Shown: piece after piece, positions 33,119-42,424 of the stretch
Numbering within the stretch: the first letter of the stretch is position 1
Layout of the letters: each line of letters starts with the position of its first letter
DNA from: Haloactinopolyspora alba
Lineage (GTDB): Bacteria; Actinomycetota; Actinomycetes; Jiangellales; Jiangellaceae
Length of the DNA: 64,000 nt
Direction: 5' to 3'
Assembly (NCBI RefSeq): GCF_003014555.1
Contig: NZ_PYGE01000011.1
Location: 1 to 64,000 of the forward strand
Translations under genes and position numbers: made by a program
Notes under the pieces: generated by a model
Told to the model about the DNA's origin: nothing
Databases searched by the model: none
Seen by the model: only the letters and a program-made list of their open reading frames with translations

Positions 33119-34558
33119 ATGGCTGGAACGGCACAGATCGGCGTCAGCGGACTGGCGGTCATGGGCCGCAACCTCGCCCGGAACTTCGCCCGGCACGGCT
33201 ACACGGTCGCGCTGCACAACCGCTCCGCCGAGCGCACGCACGAACTGGTCGACCAGTTCGGCGACGAGGGGACGTTCGTGCCGGCGGAGTCCGCCGAGCA
33301 GTTCGTCGCCGCCCTCGAACGTCCGCGCCGCCTGGTCGTCATGGTCAAGGCCGGCGGGCCGACCGATGCCGTCATCGACCAGTTCGCCCCGCTGCTCGAG
33401 TCCGGCGACATGATCATCGATGGCGGCAACGCGCACTTCGCCGACACCCGCAGGCGTGAGGCCGCGCTGCGCGAGAAGGGCATCCATTTCGTCGGCACCG
33501 GCATCTCCGGGGGAGAGGAGGGCGCGCTCAACGGCCCCAGCATCATGCCCGGCGGCTCGCCCGAGTCCTACCAGGCGCTCGGTCCGCTGCTCGAGGACAT
33601 CTCGGCCAAGGCCGCCGACGGATCTCCGTGCTGTGCCCACGTGGGCGCGGACGGCGCCGGGCACTTCGTGAAGATGGTGCACAACGGCATCGAGTACGCC
33701 GACATGCAGCTCATCGCCGAGGCCTACGACCTGCTGCGCCATGCCGCCGGGCTCGAGCCCGCCGCCATCGCCGACACGTTCCGCCGCTGGAACACCGGCC
33801 GCCTGGACTCCTACCTGGTCGAGATCACCGCCGAGGTGCTGGCGCACACCGACGCCGCCACCGGACGGCCGTTCGTCGACGTCGTCGCCGACGAAGCGGA
33901 GCAGAAGGGGACCGGGCGCTGGACGGTGCAGATCGCGCTGGAGCTGGGTGTGCCGGTCAGCGGGATCGCCGAGGCGGTGTTCGCCCGCTCCGTCTCCGGG
34001 CACACCGACCTGCGTGCCGTCGGAGGCCGGCTGTCGGGCCCGGGACGAGCAGCGCTCGGCGCCGACGAGGCCGCGGCCTTCGTCGACAAGATCGAACACG
34101 CACTCTACGCCTCCAAGGTCGTCTCGTACACGCAGGGTTTCCACCAGGTCCAGGCCGCCGGGGCCGAGTACGGCTGGACCCTCGACCTCGGCGCCGTCGC
34201 CGGCATCTGGCGCGGCGGCTGCATCATCCGTGCCGCGTTCCTCGACCGCATCACCGCCGCGTACGCCAAGGACCCGCAACTGCCGAGCCTGCTGGCCGAC
34301 GACGGGTTCGCTGCCGAGATCGCCGAGGCCCAGGACGCGTGGCGCGACGTCGTCGCCACCGCCGTGCGGCTCGGCGTCCCGGTGCCGGGCTTCTCGACGG
34401 CGCTGGCCTACTACGACGCGCTGCGCGCCGAGCGCCTGCCCGCCGCACTGACCCAGGGGCAGCGCGACTTCTTCGGCGCGCACACCTACCGGCGCGTCGA
34501 CCGCGACGGCGTCTTCCACACCCTCTGGTCCGAGGACCGCACCGAAGAACAGCAGTAA
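33119..34558 (+). CDS. gnd: 6-phosphogluconate dehydrogenase, decarboxylating (NADP-type)
   Basis: A 479-residue oxidative pentose phosphate enzyme converting 6-phosphogluconate to ribulose 5-phosphate with NADPH. Seen: GVSGLAVMGRNLARN (dinucleotide motif; NRS-type residues after the second strand favour NADP), DGGNAHFADT, GTGISGGEEGALNGPSIMPG, and HVGADGAGHFVKMVHNGIEY with the catalytic Lys and His; the family signature continues in YADMQLIAEAYDLL. Full length for the dimeric long form. ATG 33119 follows AGGAG. It stands alone between TetR and a WYL regulator. Confidence 0.96.
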   Translation: MAGTAQIGVSGLAVMGRNLARNFARHGYTVALHNRSAERTHELVDQFGDEGTFVPAESAEQFVAALERPRRLVVMVKAGGPTDAVIDQFAPLLESGDMIIDGGNAHFADTRRREAALREKGIHFVGTGISGGEEGALNGPSIMPGGSPESYQALGPLLEDISAKAADGSPCCAHVGADGAGHFVKMVHNGIEYADMQLIAEAYDLLRHAAGLEPAAIADTFRRWNTGRLDSYLVEITAEVLAHTDAATGRPFVDVVADEAEQKGTGRWTVQIALELGVPVSGIAEAVFARSVSGHTDLRAVGGRLSGPGRAALGADEAAAFVDKIEHALYASKVVSYTQGFHQVQAAGAEYGWTLDLGAVAGIWRGGCIIRAAFLDRITAAYAKDPQLPSLLADDGFAAEIAEAQDAWRDVVATAVRLGVPVPGFSTALAYYDALRAERLPAALTQGQRDFFGAHTYRRVDRDGVFHTLWSEDRTEEQQ

Positions 34559-34575
34559 ATGACCACGTTCACCAT

Positions 34576-34635
34576 GGAATTCCCTGCGTCACCACCCCTG
34601 CAAGCCTGGTGACGCGTGCACACGCCTGGTGGTGG
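34576..34635. repeat. Dispersed 60-bp repeat, copy 2
   Basis: Matches 96-155 at 57 of 60 positions. In this copy the stem is longer: GCGTCACCA pairs with TGGTGACGC (9 bp) around a 12-base loop, and two of the three differences between copies affect or lie beside this stem (Cys-like changes aside, position 33 is G here and C in copy 1, which shortens the stem there). It lies 17 bases after the gnd stop, between convergent genes. Confidence 0.75.
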
Positions 34636-34677
34636 ACGGGCTACCCCGCGCCGAGCCGAGAGCTGACGCGACGGGGT

Positions 34678-35634
34678 TCACCCGTCCACCGAGGCGCGCA
34701 AGGACGCCACGTGCGCCCGTACGGCCTCGACCAGAGCCTCCGGCCCCCGCACCGCGAAGCGCCACGGCAGTGACGCCAGCGCTCGGGCCATCCCGGACAG
34801 GTCCTCGACGCCGCTGACCACCACCACGCCGCCGTCCGGGCAGGCATGCAGCTCACCGAAGGTCGACGGCAGTTGATGCCGCGCCTCGTCGACCGTGGTG
34901 TCCAGCCAGACCTCGGTGCGGTGTGTCCACGCACCGAGGGTGAGCCCCTGCCGCACGTGCTCCACCGGATCGAAGCCGGCCGGAACGACGAAGCGATGCG
35001 GCAGCTCGGCGGCGCGACCGATCCGGTCGGCACGGAACATCCGCACGTCGGTTCGCAGATGGTCGTGCCCGACCAGGTACCAGCGCCGAGCGTGCACGAC
35101 CAGGCCGTACGGGTCGACGTCGCGTGTCGTGGCGCTACCGTCCGCCCGGACATGCTCGATACGCACGCGCCGCCGCTGCCTGACGGCCGTGCCGAGTGTC
35201 AGCGTCACCTCCGGGTCCGGTGTCACCGAAGCGCGCCCGTCCGGCAGCACGTCGGTGACCTCGAGCATCGCGTTCACTCGCTGCCGCAACCGCATCGGCA
35301 GCACGCGGTTCAGCTTGACCAGCGCCTGATCGGTCGGTGACGGCACATCCGCAGCGGCCGCGCGGCTGGCGGCCGCCAGCGCCACGGCAGCCGACACCGC
35401 CTCGTCGTCGCTGAGCATCAACGGTGGCAGCCGGTAGCCGTGGGCGAGCCGGTACCCGCCGTAGCGGCCACGGGTGGAAGTCACGGGGATGCCGAGCTCA
35501 CGCAACGCGGCAACGTACCGGCGCACCGACCGTGGATCGACGTCGAGCCGTTCGGCGAGCTCGTCGGCGGGCACCTGGCCGCGATCCTGCAGCAGTTCGA
35601 GCAAGGTCAGAACGCGAGTCGCGGGCCGGGACAT
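34678..35634 (-). CDS. WYL-domain transcriptional regulator (YafY type)
   Basis: A 318-residue regulator with an N-terminal HTH-11 winged helix (ATRVLTLLELLQDRGQVPAD, DPRSVRRYVAALRELG, TRGRYGGYRL), a central WYL domain (DPYGLVVHARRWYLVGHDH and RADRI) and a C-terminal WCX extension. ATG 35634 begins MSRPATRVL, the family start; the longer frame to 35670 would remove the promoter. It is divergent from the alpha/beta hydrolase at 35741 and likely controls it. Relatives act as small-molecule-responsive repressors or activators. Confidence 0.9.
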   Translation of the reverse strand: MSRPATRVLTLLELLQDRGQVPADELAERLDVDPRSVRRYVAALRELGIPVTSTRGRYGGYRLAHGYRLPPLMLSDDEAVSAAVALAAASRAAAADVPSPTDQALVKLNRVLPMRLRQRVNAMLEVTDVLPDGRASVTPDPEVTLTLGTAVRQRRRVRIEHVRADGSATTRDVDPYGLVVHARRWYLVGHDHLRTDVRMFRADRIGRAAELPHRFVVPAGFDPVEHVRQGLTLGAWTHRTEVWLDTTVDEARHQLPSTFGELHACPDGGVVVVSGVEDLSGMARALASLPWRFAVRGPEALVEAVRAHVASLRASVDG

Positions 35635-35651
35635 GATTCGTACTTTAAACC

Positions 35652-35666
35652 GGACGGAAACCGTCC
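35652..35666. promoter_or_regulatory. Palindromic operator between WYL regulator and hydrolase
   Basis: GGACGGAAACCGTCC is a perfect 6-bp inverted repeat with a three-base centre, 18 bases from the WYL regulator start and 75 bases from the hydrolase start. Its place between divergent genes suggests the WYL protein binds here. The binding is inferred from position only. Confidence 0.45.
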
Positions 35667-35740
35667 ACATAGGACTCTACGGTGACGGCGTCGGCCGCCC
35701 GGACGAGACCGGCGGCACCCGTCGAAAGGAGCAACTCGGC

Positions 35741-36463
35741 ATGTCCACGATCGTTCTGGTCGGTGGCTCGTTCCTCGGGGCGTGGGCGTGGGAGCGTGTC
35801 ACGCCCGCCCTCGTCGAGGCGGGCCACGACGTCGTCCCGCTCACCCTCACCGGGTTCGGCGACCGCGCGCACCTGGCCACTCCCGAGACGGCGCTGTCGA
35901 CGCACGTGACCGACATCACCGCCGCCATCGAGACGGCCGACCTGCGCGACGTCGTGCTGGTGCTGCACTCGTACGCGGGCGTGCCCGGAACCGTCGCCGC
36001 CACCCGTGTCGACGCCCGCATCGCCCGGATCGTCTATGTCGCAGCCGCCCTGCCGACGCCGGGGAAGTCCGTGTTCGACACCTCACCGCCACAGATGGAA
36101 CAGATGATGCGGCAGCTCGCCGACGCCCAAGGTGACGGCTGGCGGGTCCCGGTGATGAGTGACGAGATCCTCGACACGTTCTACGGCGAACACGGCCTCG
36201 GAGCCGAGGATCGCGCGTGGCTACGGGCACGCGCCGTCGGGCACCCGATCGCCACGCTCCGCGAGCCGGTGCCGTCGGACCTGAGCCTGCTCGAGCGGAT
36301 CGACCGCACGTACGTCGTGTGCACGGGCGACCCGGGGGAGCCGCCGGTGGCCGACGACACCCCCGGGTTCGACGTCGTCGCCCTGGAGAGCGGGCACTGG
36401 CCGATGATCACGGCGCCGGTGTCGCTGGCCGGCCTGATCGACCGGATGGCCAGCCGCCGATGA
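35741..36463 (+). CDS. Alpha/beta hydrolase (esterase EstC-like)
   Basis: A 240-residue alpha/beta hydrolase of the salicylate-esterase/hydroxynitrile-lyase-like branch: TIVLVGGSFLGAWAWERVTP with the oxyanion region, the nucleophile serine in VLVLHSYAGVPG, an acid in VVCTGDPGE and the histidine in ALESGHWPMI. ATG 35741 follows AAAGGAG. It is divergent from a WYL regulator and followed by a separate TetR unit. Probable ester or amide substrate unknown. Confidence 0.85.
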   Translation: MSTIVLVGGSFLGAWAWERVTPALVEAGHDVVPLTLTGFGDRAHLATPETALSTHVTDITAAIETADLRDVVLVLHSYAGVPGTVAATRVDARIARIVYVAAALPTPGKSVFDTSPPQMEQMMRQLADAQGDGWRVPVMSDEILDTFYGEHGLGAEDRAWLRARAVGHPIATLREPVPSDLSLLERIDRTYVVCTGDPGEPPVADDTPGFDVVALESGHWPMITAPVSLAGLIDRMASRR

Positions 36464-36485
36464 CGCCGTCACCAGCGGAATCAGC

Positions 36486-36531
36486 ATTCTCGTATCCGAT
36501 ACGGAAATGTTCTCGTACGGCATACGAGAAT
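36486..36531. promoter_or_regulatory. 46-bp TetR operator with two embedded sites
   Basis: Outer arms ATTCTCGTAT (36486-36495) and ATACGAGAAT (36522-36531) are perfect complements. Inside, CGTATCCGATACG (36491-36503) and CTCGTACGGCATACGAG (36512-36528) are separate palindromes, so two dimers could bind side by side. It lies 52 bases upstream of the tetR at 36583 and most likely is its autoregulatory operator. Confidence 0.75.
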
Positions 36532-36582
36532 GTACGATCATGGTGCGGCCGGAGCAGTACGGCCGCGACGGGAGACTCGACG

Positions 36583-37389
36583 ATGACCACCGACGGCCAC
36601 GCGGCCGGCACCGACCGGCTCATGGCCGTGCTCTGGGGTCGCGAGCGTCCGCCGCGCGCGACCACCGGACCGCGGCTGGGCCGCCGGCCGGCACTGACGA
36701 TCGACGACGTCGTCGTGGCCGGTGTCGACCTGGCCGACGCGGAGGGCCTCGACTCGCTGTCGATGAGCCGGCTCGCACGCAGGCTCCGCGTCGGCACCAT
36801 GACGCTGTACACGTACGTCGGGTCGAAGGCGGAGCTGGTCGCACTGATGGTCGACGAGGTCCTCGCCGAGCGCGCCCTGCCCGGCGCCGACGAGCCGCGT
36901 CCCGCGGGCTGGCGCACCCGGCTCGAGCTCTACGCCGAGCGCACCCGGGGGATGTTCGGCGCGCACCGGTGGCTGCACTCCGGCGCGTCCGTGCAGCCAC
37001 CGCTCGGCCCGGGCCTGACCGACGGCAAGGAGTACCTGCTGTCCGCCCTGGACGGCACCGGGCTCACCGCGCGCCGGCGCAACGCCGTCGCCGGAGCCGT
37101 CGCGTTCTTCGTCGACGCCGCGGCGGCGTCGGAGTCATCGTCGCCGGATGCCACCGCGTCGCCGAGCGACGACGGGGGAGACGGGGACGGATGGTGGCAG
37201 GACGCGTTCGACCCGGCCCGGTACCCGGCGACGGTCGACGTGTGGCGCCACGGCGGGTTCGACGTGCCCGCCGACAACCTGGCGGAGTTCTCGTTCGCGT
37301 TCGGCTTCGCCCGGCTCCTCGACGGCATCGAGGCGACCATGATGACCCGGCGGCCCGGAACCGCCGAGCCGGCGCCGGTCGCGGGCTGA
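36583..37389 (+). CDS. TetR-family transcriptional regulator
   Basis: A 268-residue TetR_C-type repressor, paralogous to the one at 32166: the N-terminal extension has DRLMAVLWGRERPPRATTGP, and the DNA-binding region has RLRVGTMTLYTYVGSKAELV. A low-complexity acidic insert (SPSDDGGDGDGW) interrupts the ligand domain. ATG 36583 follows GGGAG. It sits downstream of its own operator and upstream of an MMPL exporter/two-component operon, which is a plausible target although a terminator-like hairpin lies between. Confidence 0.87.
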   Translation: MTTDGHAAGTDRLMAVLWGRERPPRATTGPRLGRRPALTIDDVVVAGVDLADAEGLDSLSMSRLARRLRVGTMTLYTYVGSKAELVALMVDEVLAERALPGADEPRPAGWRTRLELYAERTRGMFGAHRWLHSGASVQPPLGPGLTDGKEYLLSALDGTGLTARRRNAVAGAVAFFVDAAAASESSSPDATASPSDDGGDGDGWWQDAFDPARYPATVDVWRHGGFDVPADNLAEFSFAFGFARLLDGIEATMMTRRPGTAEPAPVAG

Positions 37390-37400
37390 GACACGGGGTA

Positions 37401-37425
37401 GCGCTCCTCCCTGAAGAGGAGGCGC
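37401..37425 (+). terminator. Hairpin terminator after tetR
   Basis: GCG-CTCCTC, a six-base CCTGAA loop, and GAGGAG-(G)-CGC form a nine-pair stem with one bulge, 12 bases after the tetR stop. There is no T-run, as is usual for actinobacterial terminators. It would separate tetR from the MMPL operon. The rest of the gap to 37571 contains nothing recognisable. Confidence 0.5.
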
Positions 37426-37570
37426 GGCCACGGCTGTGAGCCCGGCTACTGCGGACGCATCAGGCACAACTTGATGCACCGCGGCGACGCGCAGAAGGGC
37501 CGTCACCAGGGATTCTTCATTGAGCGGGCGCGGCCCGCCCGTTCTTGCAGATTTCCCGATCGGAGTAGTG

Positions 37571-39832
37571 ATGGCCACCCTTCTTTATCGAATCGGACGA
37601 TGGACCTTCCGGCGACGCCGGCTGGTCGGCTCGCTGTGGCTGGCCGCCCTGATACTCGTCGGCGCGGCCGCCATGACGGCGGAGTCGGGTCCTGAAGCCG
37701 AGCTGTCCATGCCGGGCACCGAGTCGCAGGAGGCGTTCGACCTGCTCAACGAGCGCTTCCCGGAGGCGGACGCGGAAGGAGCCGAGGCCCGCATCGTCTT
37801 CCGCGCCCCCGAAGGGCAGCAGGTCACGGCACCGGAGCACCAGGAGACGATCCAGGACACGATCACCGAGCTGGCCGAGAACGACCAGGTCGCGTCGAGC
37901 ACCGACCCGTTCGCCACGGACGCGGTCAGCCAGGACGGCACCACGGCCTACGCCACCGTCACCTACACCGAGCAGACCGCGGGCCTGGACGAGGCGACGA
38001 TCGCCGCGTTGGAGGAAGTGGCGGCAGTGAACGCGGACTCCGAACTGACCGTCGAGGTCGGCGGCTCGGCGCTGGAGGCCGAGGAGAGCATGGGCGGCAC
38101 CTCGGAGCTGATCGGCCTGGCCGTGGCGGCCGTGGTGCTGATCATCACCTTCGGGTCGCTGATCGCGGCGGGCCTGCCGCTGCTGACCGCACTGATCGGG
38201 GTCGGCGCAGGGCTGCTGTCGATCTCGGCGCTCGCCGCCCCGCTCGGCCTGTCCTCGACCTCCTTCATCCTCGCGATGATGCTGGGCCTTGCCGTCGGCA
38301 TCGACTACGCGCTGTTCATCGCCACCCGCTATCGATCCGAACGCGCCGAAGGACGGGCGCCGGAAGAGGCCGCCGGACGCGCGGTCGGCACGGCGGGTTC
38401 GGCCGTCGTCTTCGCCGGCCTGACCGTGATCATCGCGCTGGCCGGGCTCGCGGTCATCGGCATCCCCATCCTGACCAAGATGGGTATGGCCGCGGCGGGC
38501 ACCGTCGCCCTGGCCGTGCTCGTCGCCCTGACCCTGGTTCCCCCGTTCCTCGGCTTCTTCGGGCGCCGGATGCTGCCCCGCTCCATGCGCAAGTCCGGCG
38601 CCACCACCGCCACGACCGCCACCGCTGACGCCGCGACCGGCACGACCGGTGCCCCGAGCGGCCGCGGCCGGCAGGGTCTTGGTGTGCGTTGGGCACGCCT
38701 CGTGCTCCGCCGTCCCGTGGCCGTGCTGGTGACGGCCGTGTTCGGCCTTGGGGCCGTGGCACTGCCCGCGACGAGCCTCGAACTCGGGCTTTCCGGCGAC
38801 GAGTCGCTGTCCACCGAGACCACCCAGCGCCGCGCCTACGACCTGCTCTCCGAGGGATTCGGTCCTGGCTTCAACGGCCCGCTGACCGTGGTGGTCGACA
38901 CGCAGGACGCCGCCGACCCGCAACTCGCCGGCGACCGGACGGCCGAGACGATCTCCGGCATGGACGGCGTCGTCTCGGTGACCGAACCGGCCTTCGACGA
39001 GGCCGGGGACACCGCCACCCTGACGGTCGTTCCCGAGACCGCGCCCAGCGACTCCGAGACGAGCGACCTGGTCCACACGATCCGCGACGAGGTCGACCGC
39101 ATCGAGGCGGACACGGGCGCCGAGGTCCTGGTGACCGGCACCACCGCGATGAGCATCGACGTCTCCCAGGCACTGAGCGACGCGCTGATCCCCTACCTGG
39201 CGGTCGTGGTCGGCCTGGCGTTCCTCCTGCTGACGGTCGTGTTCCGCTCGCTCCTGGTCCCGCTCAAGGCCACCCTGGGCTTCCTGCTGTCGGTCGGCGC
39301 CGCGCTGGGCGTGGTGGTCGCGGTCTTCCAGTGGGGCTGGGCGGCGGACCTGTTCGGCGTCGGTCAGACGGGCCCGGTCGTGTCGCTGATGCCGATCTTC
39401 ATGATCGGCGTGGTCTTCGGCCTGGCCATGGACTACGAGGTCTTCATGGTCAGCCGGATGCGTGAGGCGTACGTCCACGGCGAGAGCCCGAACCAGTCGA
39501 TCGTCAGTGGTTTCCGCCACAGCGGGCGAGTGGTGGCCGCGGCGGCGATCATCATGATCAGCATCTTCGCCGGCTTCATCGGCTTGTCCGATCCGATCAT
39601 CAAGACCCTGGGCGTGGGCCTGGCCGCCGCGGTCGCCTTCGACGCGTTCGTCGTCCGCATGGCCATCGCGCCCGCCGTCCTGCGACTCCTCGGCCATCGC
39701 GCCTGGTGGCTACCGCGTAGTCTGGATCGCATGCTGCCGAACGTCGACGTCGAGGGCGAGGCCCTGGACCGCGCACAGCACGCGGCGACGCCGGCCGACG
39801 AGACACAGCAGCCCGCGCCCACCGGGAGCTGA
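37571..39832 (+). CDS. MMPL-family RND transporter
   Basis: A 753-residue, 12-helix MMPL exporter in two similar halves, each with one helix, an extracellular domain, then five helices. MMPL-specific segments: LGLAVGIDYALFIATRYRSE in half one and GVVFGLAMDYEVFMVSRMRE in half two, both with the proton-relay Asp, and GSAVVFAGLTVIIALAGLAV. MMPL proteins export lipids, pigments or drugs using proton force. ATG 37571 follows GGAG. It is immediately upstream of a NarL-type two-component pair, probably co-transcribed (seven bases apart), and downstream of a TetR gene. Confidence 0.93.
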   Translation: MATLLYRIGRWTFRRRRLVGSLWLAALILVGAAAMTAESGPEAELSMPGTESQEAFDLLNERFPEADAEGAEARIVFRAPEGQQVTAPEHQETIQDTITELAENDQVASSTDPFATDAVSQDGTTAYATVTYTEQTAGLDEATIAALEEVAAVNADSELTVEVGGSALEAEESMGGTSELIGLAVAAVVLIITFGSLIAAGLPLLTALIGVGAGLLSISALAAPLGLSSTSFILAMMLGLAVGIDYALFIATRYRSERAEGRAPEEAAGRAVGTAGSAVVFAGLTVIIALAGLAVIGIPILTKMGMAAAGTVALAVLVALTLVPPFLGFFGRRMLPRSMRKSGATTATTATADAATGTTGAPSGRGRQGLGVRWARLVLRRPVAVLVTAVFGLGAVALPATSLELGLSGDESLSTETTQRRAYDLLSEGFGPGFNGPLTVVVDTQDAADPQLAGDRTAETISGMDGVVSVTEPAFDEAGDTATLTVVPETAPSDSETSDLVHTIRDEVDRIEADTGAEVLVTGTTAMSIDVSQALSDALIPYLAVVVGLAFLLLTVVFRSLLVPLKATLGFLLSVGAALGVVVAVFQWGWAADLFGVGQTGPVVSLMPIFMIGVVFGLAMDYEVFMVSRMREAYVHGESPNQSIVSGFRHSGRVVAAAAIIMISIFAGFIGLSDPIIKTLGVGLAAAVAFDAFVVRMAIAPAVLRLLGHRAWWLPRSLDRMLPNVDVEGEALDRAQHAATPADETQQPAPTGS

Positions 39833-39839
39833 ACCCGGC

Positions 39840-41105
39840 ATGTGGACAGTGCAGGACATCCGCGGCGCGTGGGCACACCACCCGAGGTGGCGAGAGGCGA
39901 CGATCACGGCGGTGGCAGCCGCGCTGTACCTACTCGGCGCCAGCCTCGACCCCGATGCCGAGACACTCGTGGCCCCTCCGGCCTCGGCCTACCTCGTCGC
40001 CGCGCTGTCCTGCGCTGTCCTGCCCATCCGACACCGGAGCCCCCGAACGACCATCGCCGTGGCCACCGGCGGCGCTTGCCTGGGCCCGGCGCTGGACTTC
40101 CAGGTCAGTCCGCTACTGCTGGCGCCGGTCATGATCGCCGTCTTCTCGCTCGCAACGCGCTCGGAACGACGCGAAACGGTCATCCCCGTCGCCCTGGCCA
40201 TGGGCCTCCCGGCCGCCTCCGCCATGCTGTTCGCGGCGCAGCCCTGGCAGGAAGCGGGCACCGCCGTCACCCTCGCCTTCTTCCCGGTGTTGGCCGCCGT
40301 GCTCGGCACCTCCGTGCGCAACCGGCGCGCCGTCATCGAGGAACGGGCTCGGCGGGCCGAGATGACCCGGGAGAACGAGGCACACCGGCGCGTGGTCGAA
40401 GAGCGGATGCGCATCGCGCGCGACCTGCACGACGTGGTCGCCCACCACATCACTCTGGTGCACGCGCAGGCCTCGGTCGCGTCCCTGTTCTTCGACTCCA
40501 GCCCCGACAAGGCCCGCGAGTCGCTCGACCAGCTCACCGAGAACACCAGCGACGCGCTCAACGAACTACGCGCCACTGTCGGCCTGCTGCGCCGCTCCGA
40601 AGACCCCGACACACCCCTCGATCCGGCTCCGGGTCTGGCGGACCTGCCCGCGCTCGTCGAGTCGTTCCAGCGGGCGGGCCTGACGGTGTCGGTACACCGC
40701 AACGGCCCGACGAAGCCGCTGTCACCCGGCGTCGACCTCACCGCCTACCGCATCGTGCAGGAGGCACTGACCAATGTCACCAAGCACGCCGGCACCGCCA
40801 CGGCACGGGTGGACCTCACCTACGCACACGACGGCCTGACCCTCACGGTCACCGACGACGGAGGGCACACGACCCCGGCCGGCTCCGACGATTCCACCGG
40901 ACACGGCCTGACCGGCATGCGCGAGCGGGCCACGGCCGTCGGCGGCCGACTGTCCGCGGGGCGCCGCCCGGAAGGCGGCTACCGCGTCACCGCGGAGCTG
41001 CCGATGCCGGCGTCCCGGAACGCCGCCACGACCGGCAGCGCGAGCGAAGACCACAGACCGGAACCGGACGGCGAGGACGTCGCCGGAGGGAGGACGCCCT
41101 CGTGA
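39840..41105 (+). CDS. NarL-type sensor histidine kinase
   Basis: A 421-residue membrane kinase with about five N-terminal helices and no large extracellular domain, then the HisKA_3 dimerisation segment with the H-box RIARDLHDVVAHHITLVHAQ, and an HATPase domain with N-box IVQEALTNVTKHAG and G-boxes VTDDGGHT and GHGLTGMRERA. Such intramembrane-sensing kinases commonly respond to cell-envelope or antibiotic stress. It begins seven bases after the MMPL stop and its stop overlaps the response-regulator start (GTGA). Confidence 0.93.
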   Translation: MWTVQDIRGAWAHHPRWREATITAVAAALYLLGASLDPDAETLVAPPASAYLVAALSCAVLPIRHRSPRTTIAVATGGACLGPALDFQVSPLLLAPVMIAVFSLATRSERRETVIPVALAMGLPAASAMLFAAQPWQEAGTAVTLAFFPVLAAVLGTSVRNRRAVIEERARRAEMTRENEAHRRVVEERMRIARDLHDVVAHHITLVHAQASVASLFFDSSPDKARESLDQLTENTSDALNELRATVGLLRRSEDPDTPLDPAPGLADLPALVESFQRAGLTVSVHRNGPTKPLSPGVDLTAYRIVQEALTNVTKHAGTATARVDLTYAHDGLTLTVTDDGGHTTPAGSDDSTGHGLTGMRERATAVGGRLSAGRRPEGGYRVTAELPMPASRNAATTGSASEDHRPEPDGEDVAGGRTPS

Positions 41106-41836
41106 CGATCACGGTGCTGCTCGCCGAGGACCAAGCCCTCCTGCGCGAGTCCTTCCGAATGATCATCGACTCCGCCGACGACATGACCGTCGTCGGCGAG
41201 GCGGGCGACGGCCGGGAAGCGCTGCGGTTGACCCGCGCGCTGCGGCCGGACGTCGTCATCATGGACATCCGCATGCCGGAGATGGACGGCCTTGCCGCCA
41301 CGAACGAGATCTCCGCCGACCCGGACCTGAGCGGCAGCCACATCCTCATCCTGACGACGTTCGAGATCGACGAGTACGTGGCCCGAGCGCTGCGCGCCGG
41401 AGCCGGTGGCTTCATCGGAAAGGGCATCGCCGTCGGCGACCTGCTGTCCGCCATCCGCACCGTCGCCAGCGGCGACGCCCTGTTGTCTCCCACCGCCACC
41501 CGTGCTCTGGTGAGCCGCTTTCTGGCCGCGCCGGACGGCACCCAGGCGAGCGATGCCGTGAACGAGCCTCCGGAGCTGGACGTGCTCACCGGACGCGAAC
41601 GCGAGATGGTGGCGCTGGTCGCCACCGGTCTGTCCAACGACGACATCGCCGCCCGGTTGGTCCTCAGCCCGTACACGGTCCGCACCCACGTGCACCGCGC
41701 CATGATGAAGCTGGACGCCCGCGACCGGGCGCAGCTCGTCGTCATCGCCTACCAGTCGGGCCTGGTCCGTTCGCGGGCCGAGGGAGACAGGGGAGCGCCG
41801 AGCCGTCAGTCGGACGCAGCCGAGGGCCCGCCGTAG
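41102..41836 (+). CDS. NarL/FixJ-family response regulator
   Basis: A 244-residue regulator: receiver domain with LLAEDQALLRE (acidic pair), phosphorylation Asp in VVIMDIRMPEMDG, and Lys in GFIGKGI; then a LuxR-type helix-turn-helix (LTGREREMVALVATGLSN, LSPYTVRTHVHRAMMKL). It is the partner of the kinase upstream and probably controls the MMPL operon. The last 31 bases overlap the convergent tetR gene that ends at 41806, so the C-terminal tail (SRQSDAAEGPP) is encoded antisense to that gene. Confidence 0.93.
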   Translation: MTITVLLAEDQALLRESFRMIIDSADDMTVVGEAGDGREALRLTRALRPDVVIMDIRMPEMDGLAATNEISADPDLSGSHILILTTFEIDEYVARALRAGAGGFIGKGIAVGDLLSAIRTVASGDALLSPTATRALVSRFLAAPDGTQASDAVNEPPELDVLTGREREMVALVATGLSNDDIAARLVLSPYTVRTHVHRAMMKLDARDRAQLVVIAYQSGLVRSRAEGDRGAPSRQSDAAEGPP

Positions 41837-42399
41837 CGCAGTCCGTCGACGAGCAGGCTGATCGTGCGGCGGGTATAGGCGTCGTCGTCCGCAGCGGCGA
41901 TGCCGCTGACGGCCCGCAGCAGGTCGTACGGGACGACGTCGGCACGGATGTCGCCGGTCGCGGCGGCGGATTCCAGAAGGTGCGTCACGGCGGGGACGAA
42001 CCGCTCCATGAAGTACGCGGGCAGGCTTTCGAAGGCGGGATCGCCGGAATGCATGGCGGTCTTGAGTCCGCGCTTGTCGGCGACGAACCGCGCCAGCCGC
42101 TGCAACCACCGCTCCAGGGCCTCGACCGGCTCGTGCTGCTCCGCCAGGGCGGAAGCGGCCTCGGCGCACGCGTCGACCTCGTGCCGGAACACCGCGGTGA
42201 TGAGGTCCGAGCGCTGCGGGAAGTGACGGTAGAGCGTGCCCGCCCCCACACCGGCCTTGGCGGTGATCCGTCGCACCGGCGCGTCCACCCCGTCCGTGGC
42301 GAAGACCTCGGATGCGGCGGCCAGCAGGGCATCCAGACTGCGCTGGACGTCGGGCCGCACGCGGCGGGCAGTGGACGCTTCGGTGGTGCTGTCGGACAT
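41806..42399 (-). CDS. TetR-family repressor
   Basis: A 197-residue TetR protein: DALLAAASEVFATDGVDAPV, ITAKAGVGAGTLYRHFPQRS, and a C-terminal domain with LARFVADKRGLKTAMHSGDP as in the TetR_C_34/SbtR-like group. ATG 42399 begins MSDSTTEAS; longer readings are excluded by the operator at 42425. It diverges from the aldo/keto reductase and probably represses it and itself. Three-prime overlap of 31 bases with the response regulator gene. Confidence 0.9.
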   Translation of the reverse strand: MSDSTTEASTARRVRPDVQRSLDALLAAASEVFATDGVDAPVRRITAKAGVGAGTLYRHFPQRSDLITAVFRHEVDACAEAASALAEQHEPVEALERWLQRLARFVADKRGLKTAMHSGDPAFESLPAYFMERFVPAVTHLLESAAATGDIRADVVPYDLLRAVSGIAAADDDAYTRRTISLLVDGLRYGGPSAASD

Positions 42400-42424
42400 C
42401 CGGCGTGTGCTCCCTTGACGCGAC

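Noticed and set aside
37517-39697. 726-codon open frame antisense to the MMPL gene
   Set aside because: Low-complexity His/Gln/Arg/Gly-rich translation, the shadow of a membrane-protein gene.
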